A stretch of DNA of 47,409 nt from Pedobacter sp. Leaf250 (GTDB lineage: Bacteria > Bacteroidota > Bacteroidia > Sphingobacteriales > Sphingobacteriaceae), in NCBI RefSeq assembly GCF_920984735.1, contig NZ_CAKLBU010000030.1:1-47409 (forward strand), read 5' to 3'. The number at the start of each line of letters is the position of its first letter. Position 1 is the first letter of the stretch. Below, in pieces: positions 35,823 to 45,467 of the stretch. The position numbers and the translations under genes are program-made. The notes under the pieces are model-generated. The model had not been told where the DNA came from. It did not search any database and was given only the letters and a program-made list of their open reading frames with translations.

Positions 35823-35880
35823 CAAAGGTAGAATTAAAAATGTATTAATAACATAGCATATTTTTTTTTAGCATGTGCTA
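35823..35880 (-). promoter_or_regulatory. Promoter region of the polysaccharide operon with TAGCAT repeats
   Basis: On the minus strand TACCTTTG (35830-35823) matches the Bacteroidota -7 box TAnnTTTG. The -33 position, 19 bp further, is TGTT (35853-35850), a poor match to TTTG, which suggests a weak or activated promoter. TAGCAT occurs at 35854-35859 and again at 35869-35874. The second is part of TAGCATGTGCTA (35869-35880), a 5-bp inverted repeat with a 2-bp gap. These may be an operator. Confidence 0.45.
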
Positions 35881-36770
35881 TATATAATTACCAAACATCT
35901 TGTTTAGCTTCTGATATAATTAAGCGTCTATATATTCTAGCAAACAACGATTAATCTGCAATATTTATCTAAAGATCTTCGGTTGATTAAAATCCACATT
36001 TAATGGTTCGACGCTAGTTATCACAAAGACGGTTTTAAATCGGCATATAAAATTTTCTATTATAATCAGACGTTTTGAACCACAGATCTCTGATTGTACA
36101 GATTGCAGTAACGTAGGTATTACATTACATTCTCATTTAGTAATAGTGAGGAGATGGAGTTAAAAATGAATCGGATAGCTTGAGACTTATTTTAAGATTA
36201 AAAGAATTAGAATTTGCCAAATTTTACTGCACTTAAGATTCAGTAAAACACATTCATTCACACTGATCCATTACTTCAATCGAGGGACTTTTTTTGACTG
36301 ATAAAAGCTACCTTTCCGGATTACAACCCAGCTAACCTATAAATTTTATCTCGACATGCCTATCGTGTAGCAACTATATGATAGCTTATTAATAATCGTC
36401 TGGAAATTGTCGTTAATCGAATTCAGTAAAATTTCGCCTAATAAATCTTGAATAATTGACCATTAATGTATGCATTAGTACGCAGAGCTACACATCAATG
36501 CACTTTCGTAAGTAATCTGCATAGCAAACAGATAAGTTATTATCAAGAATATACTCGAAACAAACCAATTGTAAGCAACGGTATTCATAGTGTAAGTCAT
36601 AAATACCTTTGAAAAGTACCAACTTTTGGATTCTAAACGTTAAAATTTGTTAGCACCTAAATAAAAATTTAATTTAATCGTTCATGATATCTCAGGAAAT
36701 TGTCTATTTTTTATAAAAATTCATATTTATTGATATTTAACACTAATATTTCTTATTCGAATCAACTTTT
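35881..36770. other. Intergenic, no gene seen
   Basis: About 900 bp upstream of wza with stops in all frames and no recognisable protein fragment until the phosphopantetheinyl transferase remnant begins. Confidence 0.45.
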
Positions 36771-37320
36771 TTTTTGCAAACAATGGCAGCAAAGGAGGTT
36801 ACAAAAGCTATCAATTTATGAAGCTTGACGATTTTAAAAGATTTATGTGTGTAAGATATATTCTAAAATAAATATTATTATCTTTCTTACATATTCTTCC
36901 AGAAAATATTGCTTTTAAATTCAGTTCAAGTAATAAGCCTTATCTGGATTGTATCGAATTTAATTTGACACATAGTGGCGATTTTGTTATTATTGTAGTT
37001 TCAAAACATCCAATAGGTATTGATGTGGAACTTATAAATGAAAATTTTAACTTCACTTCAATCTTACCCCTAAGCTTTGCAAATACAGAAATTTAATAGA
37101 GAATTGCCCAAATCCGTGTAAAGCATTTTATTGGCTATGGACAAGGAAATAAGAATTATTAAAGCAACAGATTAAAGTCTTATCGATCAAATGAATGAGG
37201 TATCAATTTTAGAAGATACAGTATTTCGATTTAATCAATCATGTAATTTACACAGGTCAAGATAGATGATGATTTTGTGCCTGTTTTGTCTCTTAGCATA
37301 AGGTGCAAAATTTACTAGTG
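36770..37320 (+). pseudogene. 4'-phosphopantetheinyl transferase (Sfp type), decayed
   Basis: The plus strand gives a PPTase-like series in shifted frames: LDDFKRFMCVRYILK (about 36825), KFSSSNKPYLDCIEFNLTHS (36917 on), GDFVIIVVSKHPIGIDVEL, then after a stop at 37094 FYWLWTRK with a stop before ELLKQQ (about 37120-37160), and VKIDDDFVPVLSL near 37260. The order, the THSGDF substrate-binding motif, the IGIDVE metal-binding motif and the WTRKE-like motif are those of Sfp proteins. At least two frame changes and two stops prevent a product. It once would have activated carrier proteins of fatty-acid, polyketide or peptide synthases. Confidence 0.75.
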
Positions 37321-37517
37321 ACAGCTTTGAAAGAATATCCTCTATATGAAATCATCAATAAATCACCAAAATTCTAGCGAATAGTAACTAGAATATTATC
37401 AGTTTGAATTAAAAGTTAAGGACATATTTTATATTAAAAATAAGCTATTCAATGTTTATTCAATGAGAATAAACTTGTTATGTTTTCTTAGTAAATGAAG
37501 ACGTAGGGAAAATATTT

Positions 37518-39446
37518 CTACCCCACCATGCTATCCGTTAATCTTTTAAAACCAACTTTCCTTACAGCAGAAACAATAGAGTCCTTATCGTATCCACATT
37601 CTGACCAAAGTTCGGATTGTTCACCATGCTCAATAAATTGATCAGGAATACCTAGTCGAACAACGTTCGAATTGTAGCTATTGTCGGCCATAAATTCAAG
37701 TACTGCCGAACCGATGCCGCCTGGTAGAGATCCGTCTTCAATAGTGATGACGTGTTTATATTTGGAGAAAACCTCATGCAACATTTCTTCATCTAAAGGT
37801 TTTACAAACCTTAAATCATAATGCCCAGGATATATACCTTCGCTATTTAATTCCGAACGTGCTTCAACGGCAAAATTGCCAACATGGCCAATGGTTAATA
37901 AAGCCACATCTTCTCCGTCGCAAATTTTTCGCCCTTTTCCAATTTCCAAAGCTTTAAAAGGTCGTTTCCAATCTGGCATCACACCGTTTCCTCTAGGATA
38001 TCGGATTACAAATGGCCCCATGCGCTCCTGTTGTGCTGTAAACATCAGGTTTCTTAATTCTTCTTCATTCATTGGAGAAGCAATGGTAAGATTAGGGATG
38101 CAACGCATATAGGCAATATCGTAGGCGCCATGATGTGTTGCACCATCAGCCCCTGCTAAACCAGCCCGATCTAAACAAAACACAACATTCAGTTTTTGTA
38201 TAGCTACATCATGGATTACCTGATCGTACGCACGTTGCATAAAGCTTGAGTAGATATTGCAAAAAGGGACTAGGCCTTGAGCAGCTAAACCCGCCGAAAA
38301 CGTAACTGCATGTTGCTCTGCAATACCAACATCGAAAGCACGTTTTGGCATGGCTTTCATCATAATATTTAATGATGAACCAGATGGCATTGCCGGCGTA
38401 ATGCCTACGATTTTTTCATTGGCCTCGGCCAATTCTACCATGGTATGGCCAAAAACGTCTTGATACTTCGGAGGTTGAGGCTTATCAGGTACGCTTTTTC
38501 TAATTTCACCGGTAATTTTATCAAAAAGACCTGGGGCATGCCAGATCGTTTGATCTTTTTCTGCTAAAGCAAAACCTTTACCTTTAACGGTAATGCAGTG
38601 TAATAACTTCGGACCAGGAATAGCAGATAAATCTTTTATCGTTTGCGCTAAACGTTTAACATCATGGCCATCAACCGGACCGAAATACCTAAAGTTCAAG
38701 GCTTCAAATAAATTACTTTGCTTTAAAAGTGTTCCTTTGATGCTTTTTTCAATCTTTTTAACATACTTATGCGCATTAGGACCAAGTTTAGATAGACCAG
38801 CCAATACATTCGAAATATCATCGCGGAAGCGATTGTAAGATTTTGATATGGTAATGCTTGTTAAATATTCTTTAAGTGCGCCAACGTTCGGATCAATAGA
38901 CATGCAATTATCATTTAAGATAACCAACACATTACTATTTTCAATTCCAGCGTGGTTTAAACCTTCGAAAGCCAAACCAGCTGTCATAGCGCCATCACCA
39001 ATTACGGCAACATGCTGCCTATTGCTTTCACCCTTCAATTGGGAAGCTACAGCCATGCCTAAAGCAGCAGAAATAGAGGTAGAGGAGTGGCCTACGCCAA
39101 AAGTATCATATTCACTTTCAGAAATTTTCGGGAACCCACTTATTCCTTTATATATTCTATTGGTATGGAATAATTCTCTGCGTCCTGTTAAAATTTTATG
39201 CCCATAAGCCTGGTGTCCGACATCCCAAACCAGTTTATCATAGGGGGTATTTAAAGCATAGTGCAAAGCTACAGTTAGCTCTACTACGCCTAAACTGGAG
39301 CCGAAATGGCCGCCATTTACACTTACTATATCAATAATATATTGACGTAATTCTTGGCTTATTTGTTCTAAGTCAGATTCACTATACTGCTTTAAATCAG
39401 CAGGATAGTTAATTTTAGATAATAGGGGGCCAGCTTTAACTTGCAT
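37518..39446 (-). CDS. dxs: 1-deoxy-D-xylulose-5-phosphate synthase
   Basis: First enzyme of the MEP isoprenoid pathway: pyruvate and glyceraldehyde 3-phosphate to DXP, with thiamine diphosphate. Its 642 residues are normal length. Motifs: VWDVGHQAYGHKILTGRR, the ThDP-binding stretch from GDGAMTAGLAFEGLNHAG to NDNCMSI, the pyrimidine domain with GIAEQHAVTFSAGLA (catalytic Glu) and DRAGLAGADGATHHGAYD, and the C-terminal transketolase domain. It is monocistronic, downstream of the polysaccharide locus. Its product leads, among others, to undecaprenyl phosphate, but co-regulation is not shown. Confidence 0.97.
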   Translation of the reverse strand: MQVKAGPLLSKINYPADLKQYSESDLEQISQELRQYIIDIVSVNGGHFGSSLGVVELTVALHYALNTPYDKLVWDVGHQAYGHKILTGRRELFHTNRIYKGISGFPKISESEYDTFGVGHSSTSISAALGMAVASQLKGESNRQHVAVIGDGAMTAGLAFEGLNHAGIENSNVLVILNDNCMSIDPNVGALKEYLTSITISKSYNRFRDDISNVLAGLSKLGPNAHKYVKKIEKSIKGTLLKQSNLFEALNFRYFGPVDGHDVKRLAQTIKDLSAIPGPKLLHCITVKGKGFALAEKDQTIWHAPGLFDKITGEIRKSVPDKPQPPKYQDVFGHTMVELAEANEKIVGITPAMPSGSSLNIMMKAMPKRAFDVGIAEQHAVTFSAGLAAQGLVPFCNIYSSFMQRAYDQVIHDVAIQKLNVVFCLDRAGLAGADGATHHGAYDIAYMRCIPNLTIASPMNEEELRNLMFTAQQERMGPFVIRYPRGNGVMPDWKRPFKALEIGKGRKICDGEDVALLTIGHVGNFAVEARSELNSEGIYPGHYDLRFVKPLDEEMLHEVFSKYKHVITIEDGSLPGGIGSAVLEFMADNSYNSNVVRLGIPDQFIEHGEQSELWSECGYDKDSIVSAVRKVGFKRLTDSMVG

Positions 39447-39471
39447 TCAGATTTGAGTAAAAAACAAGATA

Positions 39472-39502
39472 CAAAGTAAGGTATTTTTGTTCTAATACAA
39501 AA
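39472..39502 (-). promoter_or_regulatory. Putative dxs promoter
   Basis: On the minus strand TTTTG (39502-39498) and TTACTTTG (39479-39472) lie 18 bp apart, close to the TTTG/TAnnTTTG consensus, with the dxs ATG 26 bp downstream. Confidence 0.45.
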
Positions 39503-39728
39503 GGAAAATCTTAGCGATGGTTTTTTGATCGAATTTTTACTTAAATTAGCACTAAAAATTCGGGCGTATTATAGCAATAACTCTTAAAATTTGTAGTATT
39601 AATTAGTCTTAAATTCTGATTTAAGTAATAGTTTATTTATCTTTGTACCCGTTATCTTAAATCATTTTGTTGATCGACTTGGTTTTTGATTCATATTATA
39701 AACATCCACCTTAGTAAAAAAACATATT

Positions 39729-39857
39729 ATGATAACTTTAACGCACTCAACATCAGTCAATAAACTTAACAAAGTGAAAATTGGCGACGAAATCATTGAT
39801 GAATATAATTCTCAAGGTAAAGTAGTTAAAATTAAAAAATCTGTGGTAGATAATTAA
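39729..39857 (+). CDS. Small conserved-looking hypothetical protein, 42 residues
   Basis: The short ATG frame encodes a Lys- and Val-rich peptide with NKVKIGDEIIDEYNSQGKVV followed by KIKKSVVDN. The KxGD(E)I...GKVVKI pattern resembles a small beta-barrel of the KOW/SH3 kind. It lies between dxs (divergent) and scpA (same strand, 136 bp downstream). Codon use looks coding, but the size makes the call uncertain. Function unknown. Confidence 0.4.
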   Translation: MITLTHSTSVNKLNKVKIGDEIIDEYNSQGKVVKIKKSVVDN

Positions 39858-39980
39858 AAAAATATCTTTTCCATTTGGATTCTAGACAAACTATCTACAT
39901 TCTAACAAATGGTATTTAATTAAGTCCATTTATCACGATTAGTTACAAGGATTTAAGATTCACATCTCGCTGCTATTTGT

Positions 39981-39988
39981 TATTTTTG
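39981..39988 (+). promoter_or_regulatory. -7 box of scpA
   Basis: TATTTTTG matches TAnnTTTG and ends 5 bp before the scpA ATG (39994). A transcript from it would be nearly leaderless, or the real start codon is further in. No -33 box is clear. Confidence 0.3.
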
Positions 39989-39993
39989 TATAA

Positions 39994-40737
39994 ATGCAGT
40001 CAGAGAATTTTGAAATCAAACTTCCAGTTTTCGAAGGGCCCTTCGATTTACTCTTATTCTTTATAGAGCGTGATGAATTAAATATCCAGGACATCGAGAT
40101 TGCAAAAATTACGAATGATTTTCTGGCGTATATTCATCAGCTTTTAGCTTTAAATGTTGAAGTAGCCAGTGAATTTATTTTGGTAGCGGCAACATTGATG
40201 CGAATTAAGTCGAAAATGCTTTTGCCGCGTATAGAGGTTGATGAAGCCGGTAATGAAATTAATTCGGAAGAAGATTTAATTGCCCGATTGGTTGCATACA
40301 AGCAATTTAAGTCTGCTGCTGAAGATATGAAGGTTTTTGAGGAGCGTAGGATGAAGCAGGAGCGAAGGGGTAACATACAATTTGATTTAACTTTAGCTGC
40401 CGAAACTTCTTCTCATCAGGATGAACTGCTATCGCTCGATTTATATAAACTGCTTACGGTTTATCATAGAATGATGCAAAGGTACGATTTGCGAAGTGAG
40501 GAAGTTAAACACACGGTAATTCAATATCCTTATACCATTGAACAACAGAAACATTTCATAGCCAATTTACTTGATATTAATAAGCAAATAGATTTTGCTA
40601 TGGTGCTCAAAAATTCCGAAAATAAGGTGCATTTCGTTTATAACTTTCTTGCGATTTTGGAAATGCTGCAACAACAAATTGTAGAAATAACCATTGGCAG
40701 CGGTTTCAATAACTTTAAAGTAAAATCACTTACTTAA
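39994..40737 (+). CDS. scpA: Segregation and condensation protein A (kleisin)
   Basis: Kleisin subunit of the SMC-ScpAB complex, which compacts and separates chromosomes. At 247 residues it has normal length. The N-terminus FEIKLPVFEGPFDLLLFFIERDELNIQDI is the family signature that binds the SMC neck. It is followed by FLAYIHQLLALNVEVASEFI and LVAATLMRIKSKMLLPR. An acidic linker and the C-terminal winged helix (about 170-247, with VHFVYNFLAILEMLQQQIVEI) bind the SMC head. No scpB is adjacent. Confidence 0.93.
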   Translation: MQSENFEIKLPVFEGPFDLLLFFIERDELNIQDIEIAKITNDFLAYIHQLLALNVEVASEFILVAATLMRIKSKMLLPRIEVDEAGNEINSEEDLIARLVAYKQFKSAAEDMKVFEERRMKQERRGNIQFDLTLAAETSSHQDELLSLDLYKLLTVYHRMMQRYDLRSEEVKHTVIQYPYTIEQQKHFIANLLDINKQIDFAMVLKNSENKVHFVYNFLAILEMLQQQIVEITIGSGFNNFKVKSLT

Positions 40738-40883
40738 TCTTTTTTATTGATGTGATCACGCCCCTTTTCTTAAAGCCTAAACTTTAATCGTTTTATAACT
40801 CAATTAGAAAATTTATTGTTGTTTACTTTCGGGAACCACATGACTTTCATTTCACATCGCCATCACCTTAAATATTAATTTCT

Positions 40884-40891
40884 TACTTTTG
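40884..40891 (+). promoter_or_regulatory. -7 box of glyA
   Basis: TACTTTTG matches TAnnTTTG exactly and lies 27 bp before the glyA ATG. The leader ends TATAAGGATG, with an AGG close to the start. The -33 box is not evident. Confidence 0.45.
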
Positions 40892-40917
40892 CAGAAAAAA
40901 TACAAACCTATATAAGG

Positions 40918-42189
40918 ATGAAACGCGACACCCAAATTTTTGAACTTATTGATAAGGAACTAAATCGCCAAGAGCACGGATTAGAGCTTATCGCATCAGA
41001 AAACTTTGTAAGCAAGCAAGTAATGGAAGCTGCTGGTTCTGTGCTGACTAATAAATATGCAGAAGGATTGCCAGGAAAACGTTACTATGGTGGTTGCCAG
41101 GTAGTGGATGTTGTAGAACAAAAAGCAATTGATAGAGCAAAGGAATTGTTTGGAGCTGCTTGGGTAAACGTTCAGCCACATTCAGGCGCACAGGCAAATG
41201 CTGCGGTAATGTTGGCTGTTCTTCAGCCTGGAGATAAAATTTTAGGATTTGATCTTTCTCATGGCGGTCACTTAACACATGGTTCTCCTGTAAATTTCTC
41301 TGGTAAATTATATCAGCCATTATTTTATGGTGTAGAAAGAGAAACTGGACTAATCGATTATAAAAAACTGGAAGAAGTAGCTTTAGCAGAAAAACCGAAA
41401 TTGATTATCTGTGGCGCATCAGCTTATTCACGTGAGTGGGATTATGCTTTTATTCGTGCTGTAGCTGACAAAATTGGGGCTTTGGTTTTGGCAGATATCT
41501 CGCATCCTGCAGGTTTAATCGCAAAAGGTTTATTGGCCAATCCACTTCCACATTGCCATATCGTAACCACAACAACACACAAAACTTTGCGTGGCCCTCG
41601 CGGTGGTATGATTATGATGGGTAAGGATTTTGAAAATCCATGGGGTTTAAAAACGCCAAAAGGCGAAACCCGTATGATGAGTAATTTATTGGATATGGCT
41701 GTTTTCCCAGGAACTCAAGGCGGTCCGTTAGAGCATATTATTGCAGCAAAAGCCATTGCATTTGGCGAAGCTTTAACTGAGGAATACGGAACTTACATTA
41801 AACAAGTTGCAGCAAATGCACAGGCAATGGCGAAAGCTTTTGTAGCTAAGGGTTATGGAATTATTTCTGGTGGTACCGATAATCATTTAATGTTAATCGA
41901 TCTTCGAAATAAAAACATCACGGGTAAGGTAGCCGAAAATGCTTTGGAGAGAGCAGAAATCACAGTAAATAAAAATATGGTTCCTTTTGATGATAAATCG
42001 CCATTTGTAACTTCTGGTATTCGTGTAGGTACTGCAGCAATTACTACCCGTGGACTAAAAGAAACCGAGATGGAAAAAATTGTTGATCTGATTGATCAGG
42101 TTTTAACTAACCCAGAAGATGAAGCCAATATCAATGCGGTAAAAGCAGAAGTAATTAATCTGGTTAGCGCATTTCCGCTATATAAATAA
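40918..42189 (+). CDS. glyA: Serine hydroxymethyltransferase
   Basis: PLP enzyme converting serine and tetrahydrofolate to glycine and methylene-tetrahydrofolate, the main one-carbon source. It has 423 residues. Motifs: NRQEHGLELIASENFVSKQV, the LTNKYAEGLPGKRYYGGC signature, VNVQPHSGAQANAAV, and the PLP Lys in TTTTHKTLRGPRGGMI. SGIRVGTAAITTRGLKETEM lies near the C-terminus. It is followed by an intrinsic terminator, so it is transcribed alone. Confidence 0.97.
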   Translation: MKRDTQIFELIDKELNRQEHGLELIASENFVSKQVMEAAGSVLTNKYAEGLPGKRYYGGCQVVDVVEQKAIDRAKELFGAAWVNVQPHSGAQANAAVMLAVLQPGDKILGFDLSHGGHLTHGSPVNFSGKLYQPLFYGVERETGLIDYKKLEEVALAEKPKLIICGASAYSREWDYAFIRAVADKIGALVLADISHPAGLIAKGLLANPLPHCHIVTTTTHKTLRGPRGGMIMMGKDFENPWGLKTPKGETRMMSNLLDMAVFPGTQGGPLEHIIAAKAIAFGEALTEEYGTYIKQVAANAQAMAKAFVAKGYGIISGGTDNHLMLIDLRNKNITGKVAENALERAEITVNKNMVPFDDKSPFVTSGIRVGTAAITTRGLKETEMEKIVDLIDQVLTNPEDEANINAVKAEVINLVSAFPLYK

Positions 42190-42225
42190 TATTGTTATCG
42201 TTAGCTTATGAAAACATGAGCTTGC

Positions 42226-42259
42226 AAAGCAGTTACATTAATTTGTAGCTGCTTTTTTT
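42226..42259 (+). terminator. Intrinsic terminator of glyA
   Basis: AAGCAGTTACA (42227-42237) pairs with TGTAGCTGCTT (42244-42254) with one G-U pair, followed directly by a T run to 42259. Confidence 0.75.
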
Positions 42260-42350
42260 GGTCAACATTTTCTAACTGAATTTTAGGATGATACGCTTTA
42301 ATTTGTAGACCAACAGTCTTATAAATCCTATAATCTTTAAATGCTGTTCA

Positions 42351-42393
42351 AAAAGTAAAGGGCCGATATCCTTTTGAAGAAATATCGACCCTT
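42351..42393 (-). terminator. Terminator-like hairpin after the beta-helix lipoprotein gene
   Basis: AAGGGCCGATAT (42358-42369) pairs with ATATCGACCCTT (42382-42393) with one mismatch. On the minus strand the stem is followed by TACTTTTTG, a T-rich tail, so it suits the gene ending at 42466. Confidence 0.55.
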
Positions 42394-42465
42394 ACCATCT
42401 AAATTAACGCTCTCAATTATATAAACGAACTGCTGCAAAAATTGTTTTACAACATGAAAGAAAAT

Positions 42466-43841
42466 TTATTTTTTTTCTAAACAGCCTAATGATGAAGGAA
42501 AAACCCTCATCGTGTTCTTTAAATCTCGATTAAGATAGTCGCTAAAATAAACATCAGTACTAAGGTCAATGCCCTTTCTTAATGCAGGACTGGTATTGCT
42601 CAATTCAAAATTCTCCAAGCTTGGTGCAATAAAGTCAGGATTCAAATTCAGGATATTGCCATTGTTTGAGTATGAATTATTAGCGGTTTTAATTAAATTA
42701 TTCAAGATATTAACTTGATTAATTGCATTAGTTTTCTTCTCTATTTCTAATTCGTTATTTAATATTCCCCAAATAATATTATTGGTGAGATTCAAATTAA
42801 GGGAATTGGCCATCTTGGCCGATTGATAGTCCGAGAATGTTAAAGCGGCCGTTTTCCGAGGGAAATTTATATTGAATCCTGCAAACGTATTTTGTTTTAA
42901 ATTATATATGCCTCCACCAACACCGTACAACAAATAATTGCCGCAGTTATAAAATAAATTATTTAAAGCAATAAGTTCGGAATGATAACCGATATATCCT
43001 GCAATCTGCATATTTTTAACAATACTGTTGATTATAATCAATTTTGGATTAGCATTACCCGAAAGAGAATCAGATATAATACCCACAGAGGCGTTTTTGA
43101 TGGTTGCATAATTAAATAAACCTGTTCCTGTTCTTTTAAAATTTATTCCTTTCCATTGCCCTGGTACATCTGCAAAAATGGTTTCCAATCGGTCACTACA
43201 AAAAAGTATAGGCTTATCAGATTGACCATTGGCAATCAATCTGCCATCAATATTTAGACTGGCATCAGTATGAAAGTAAATTTTCGCTCCTGGTGAAATC
43301 GTTAATGATGAATTATTTCTAACCGTTATAGTGCCATTGATAATATATGGAAGATCATTTGTCCACAATGTATGGGTAGTGATGGATGAAGCATTAATAA
43401 ATACAGCATTTTGCCCATATGCCTGTAATTGTATACTTTGTTTATTTCCGTTCGTAGTAAGCAATATCGAATCCTGAACAATAAAAGGCAAAGGTTTGTT
43501 ATTTGGATTTATGGTGGCTTTAACAAACAGATATATAGAGTCACCCGCACTGATCATTATATTTCGCTTACTAATGCGGTAATCTCCGTTTATATTTATA
43601 CTAAAAGAAGAGGCATTCCCATTTGCTAAGACAATATCCGAAATATTAACTGCTGAACTATTTTTATTTATAATTTTTACTCGTTTAACTACCGATCCAA
43701 CTGAAGTAAATACAGTATCAAATAGAATGCTATCTTTTGAGAAGGTAAGTTTGATATTTGGGTCATCTGTAATACGCTCGTCCTTCCTGCAGCCTGAAAG
43801 GATAAATAAAATAAAGCTAGAATAAGAATACTGCGCATCAT
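42466..43841 (-). pseudogene. Right-handed beta-helix lipoprotein, frameshift in its signal peptide
   Basis: The frame from about 43830 to 42466 is open and codes for roughly 455 residues. It begins with the end of a lipoprotein signal (FILFILSGCRKDERITDDPN), then an Ig-like part (DSILFDTVFTSVGSVVKRVK), then a parallel beta-helix domain (TITVRNNSSLTISPGAKIYF; DGRLIANGQSDKPILFCSD; QWKGINFKRTG). The only suitable start, ATGATGCGCAGT at 43841, is in another frame and gives MMRSILILA, the missing first half of the signal. A one-base change in the T-rich stretch near 43815 explains this. Without it, initiation at the internal ATG (43557) would give a 363-residue cytoplasmic fragment. It could be a sequencing error. 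The family is common in Bacteroidota, with no assigned function. Confidence 0.7.
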
Positions 43842-43889
43842 CAAAATTAATATTTTTCCCTTCAGCCTTAAAAGTTAATAAAACATTCG

Positions 43890-44590
43890 CTATTCGGCAA
43901 AAGCTAATGCAGCAATATTTACTTTAGCAATACCCTTTTTTAAAAGTTCGTTGGCACAGGCCTCCAAGCGGCCAAATTGTAATTACGTCATCAATTTGCA
44001 GTATATGTTTTCCATTTAGCATTTCAGGATTTACAACCTTAAAAACATCTTGCATATTTTCATGTCTATTGTATCTGCTTTTTTTAGTTTGACTTTCCGT
44101 CGCGGACTTCTAATAAGCTCCGATTCGCTAAATTCTATGTCAATAACCTTCAAAATATCTTTTGCACTATATAAGCTCTGGTTTTAGCCACGTATTCTAT
44201 ATTTTTTTAAATGAAATCGGTAATAATTAAATCGATGTCAAGATACAGGGGGCATAATTTCAATTTTTCGCCAAGCTTGCTGCCAAATAATATTCCAACA
44301 TCCGTCTTTTCCAATTTATTTTAAAATATGAATAAGATTCTAAACTTTAATTCCCATCCTAAAATACAACATCGCCATAGCAACATTTAATAGTAATCTT
44401 TCCCCCAATTGTTTAGCAACCCATTGTCTGAAGGGATATTTATAATCAGTAAAAGGTAAATCATATAAATATTTTGTGGAAGTAAGATGCTAACTACAAT
44501 TTATAGATATATCCAAGCATTACAAGGCTTTGGGGAAAGTAATCCTATTAAATCATAAACCAACGTTTTGCTGTTAATATCGATCCAATC
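43890..44590 (-). pseudogene. comF: ComF-family phosphoribosyltransferase, decayed
   Basis: The minus strand carries nearly a whole ComF protein in changing frames: LLSPKPCNA (about 44570), YLYDLPFTDYKYPFRQWVAK (about 44440-44480), HILK and ILFGSKLGEKLK (about 44280-44300), DIDLII, then G-stop-NQSLYSAKDILKVIDIEFSE where the family has GYNQS. Further on come RHENMQDVFKV, NGKHILQIDDVIT (the PRPP-binding motif), and in a third frame RLEACANELLKKGIAKVNIA, ending at a TAG at 43892-43890. The PRPP loop after DDVIT is partly deleted. ComF takes part in natural transformation in other bacteria. It lies directly before the frameshifted lipoprotein gene. Confidence 0.8.
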
Positions 44591-45109
44591 TATTAAATGT
44601 TGTCTTAAATTGAGAATCAAAAATTATTTTGAAAGCATTTCCACTGCTACTATACTTATATTAATGAGTATAGCATAGTTCATTCTTCACTTACCACCGC
44701 AAGTAGCCTGATCTAATCCATTACCCCGCTGTAGGTTTTTCTCATTTGGATTACTTTAGCAATCACTATTATAAAGCAATCAAATGTCCCGGCATATAAT
44801 TATAGCTAGGTGTTTCCACCAGCCTATATGTTCTAAATGTATATGGTTAAATAACAAAACCAACTGCAGTATATTTCCTGTTTCTTATACAGAAATTTAG
44901 CAATATATTTTTGTGCCGTACTTCTATCCGCTAAAATTGTGAGGATCATTATTACCACTAAAATATTAAAACCACACGATCGAATCATCATATTAAGCTA
45001 GGAAATCCTGGCATAAAAAAATAAAACCTTTGTTTTTGAAAGAATGTTATTCAATTAACCGCATTATACGATCGTGTAATAAATTACCGAAAAACTCAAC
45101 ATTCAACAG
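44591..45109. other. Intergenic with a possible secreted-protein relic
   Basis: No intact gene. On the minus strand an ATG at 44991 opens 52 codons with a signal-peptide-like beginning (FNILVVIMILTILADRSTAQ) and then stops; later frames contain short suggestive pieces but nothing I can identify. Probably another decayed gene upstream of comF. Confidence 0.3.
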
Positions 45110-45289
45110 ATGAAAAATATATTCTTTCCCATCATAATTATAGTAGCATTGTTCTCTGCTTGCTCTGGTAAAAACGCAGATGGCACTCCAAATGTAAGCA
45201 ATGGCGATTCAACACAAATTGATAAGCCGGCTACAGCAGATTCCACAGATTCAACCACCAATGCACCAGCAGATGTTAAACATAAATAA
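45110..45289 (+). CDS. Small lipoprotein, 59 residues
   Basis: The ATG frame encodes a typical lipoprotein signal MKNIFFPIIIIVALFSACSG (lipobox LFSAC, lipid on Cys18). A 41-residue mature part follows, rich in Thr, Asp, Ser and Ala (TPNVSNGDSTQIDKPATADS), without predicted fold. After Cys18 come Ser and Gly; Bacteroidota lipoproteins with acidic residues nearby are often surface exposed. It stands alone, 178 bp before the endonuclease gene on the same strand. No known family. Confidence 0.6.
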   Translation: MKNIFFPIIIIVALFSACSGKNADGTPNVSNGDSTQIDKPATADSTDSTTNAPADVKHK

Positions 45290-45467
45290 TTCGAAGTAAT
45301 GCTAACATACACCACTTTGCTATAAACGCGTTGATGTTCACAGCAAAAAATACCTCATTCCTTTTTTGTTAATAATAAATTAACATTGCCCTTGTCTTTT
45401 CTTTATACCTTCGCGTTTCATTTTAAAATGATCTGATTAACGCATCCCATTAGACATTTAAAAAGCA

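Noticed and set aside
38848..39207. 119-codon plus-strand frame
   Set aside because: Antisense to dxs; a shadow frame.
45103..45315. 70-codon minus-strand frame
   Set aside because: Antisense to the small lipoprotein with its clear lipobox; a shadow frame.
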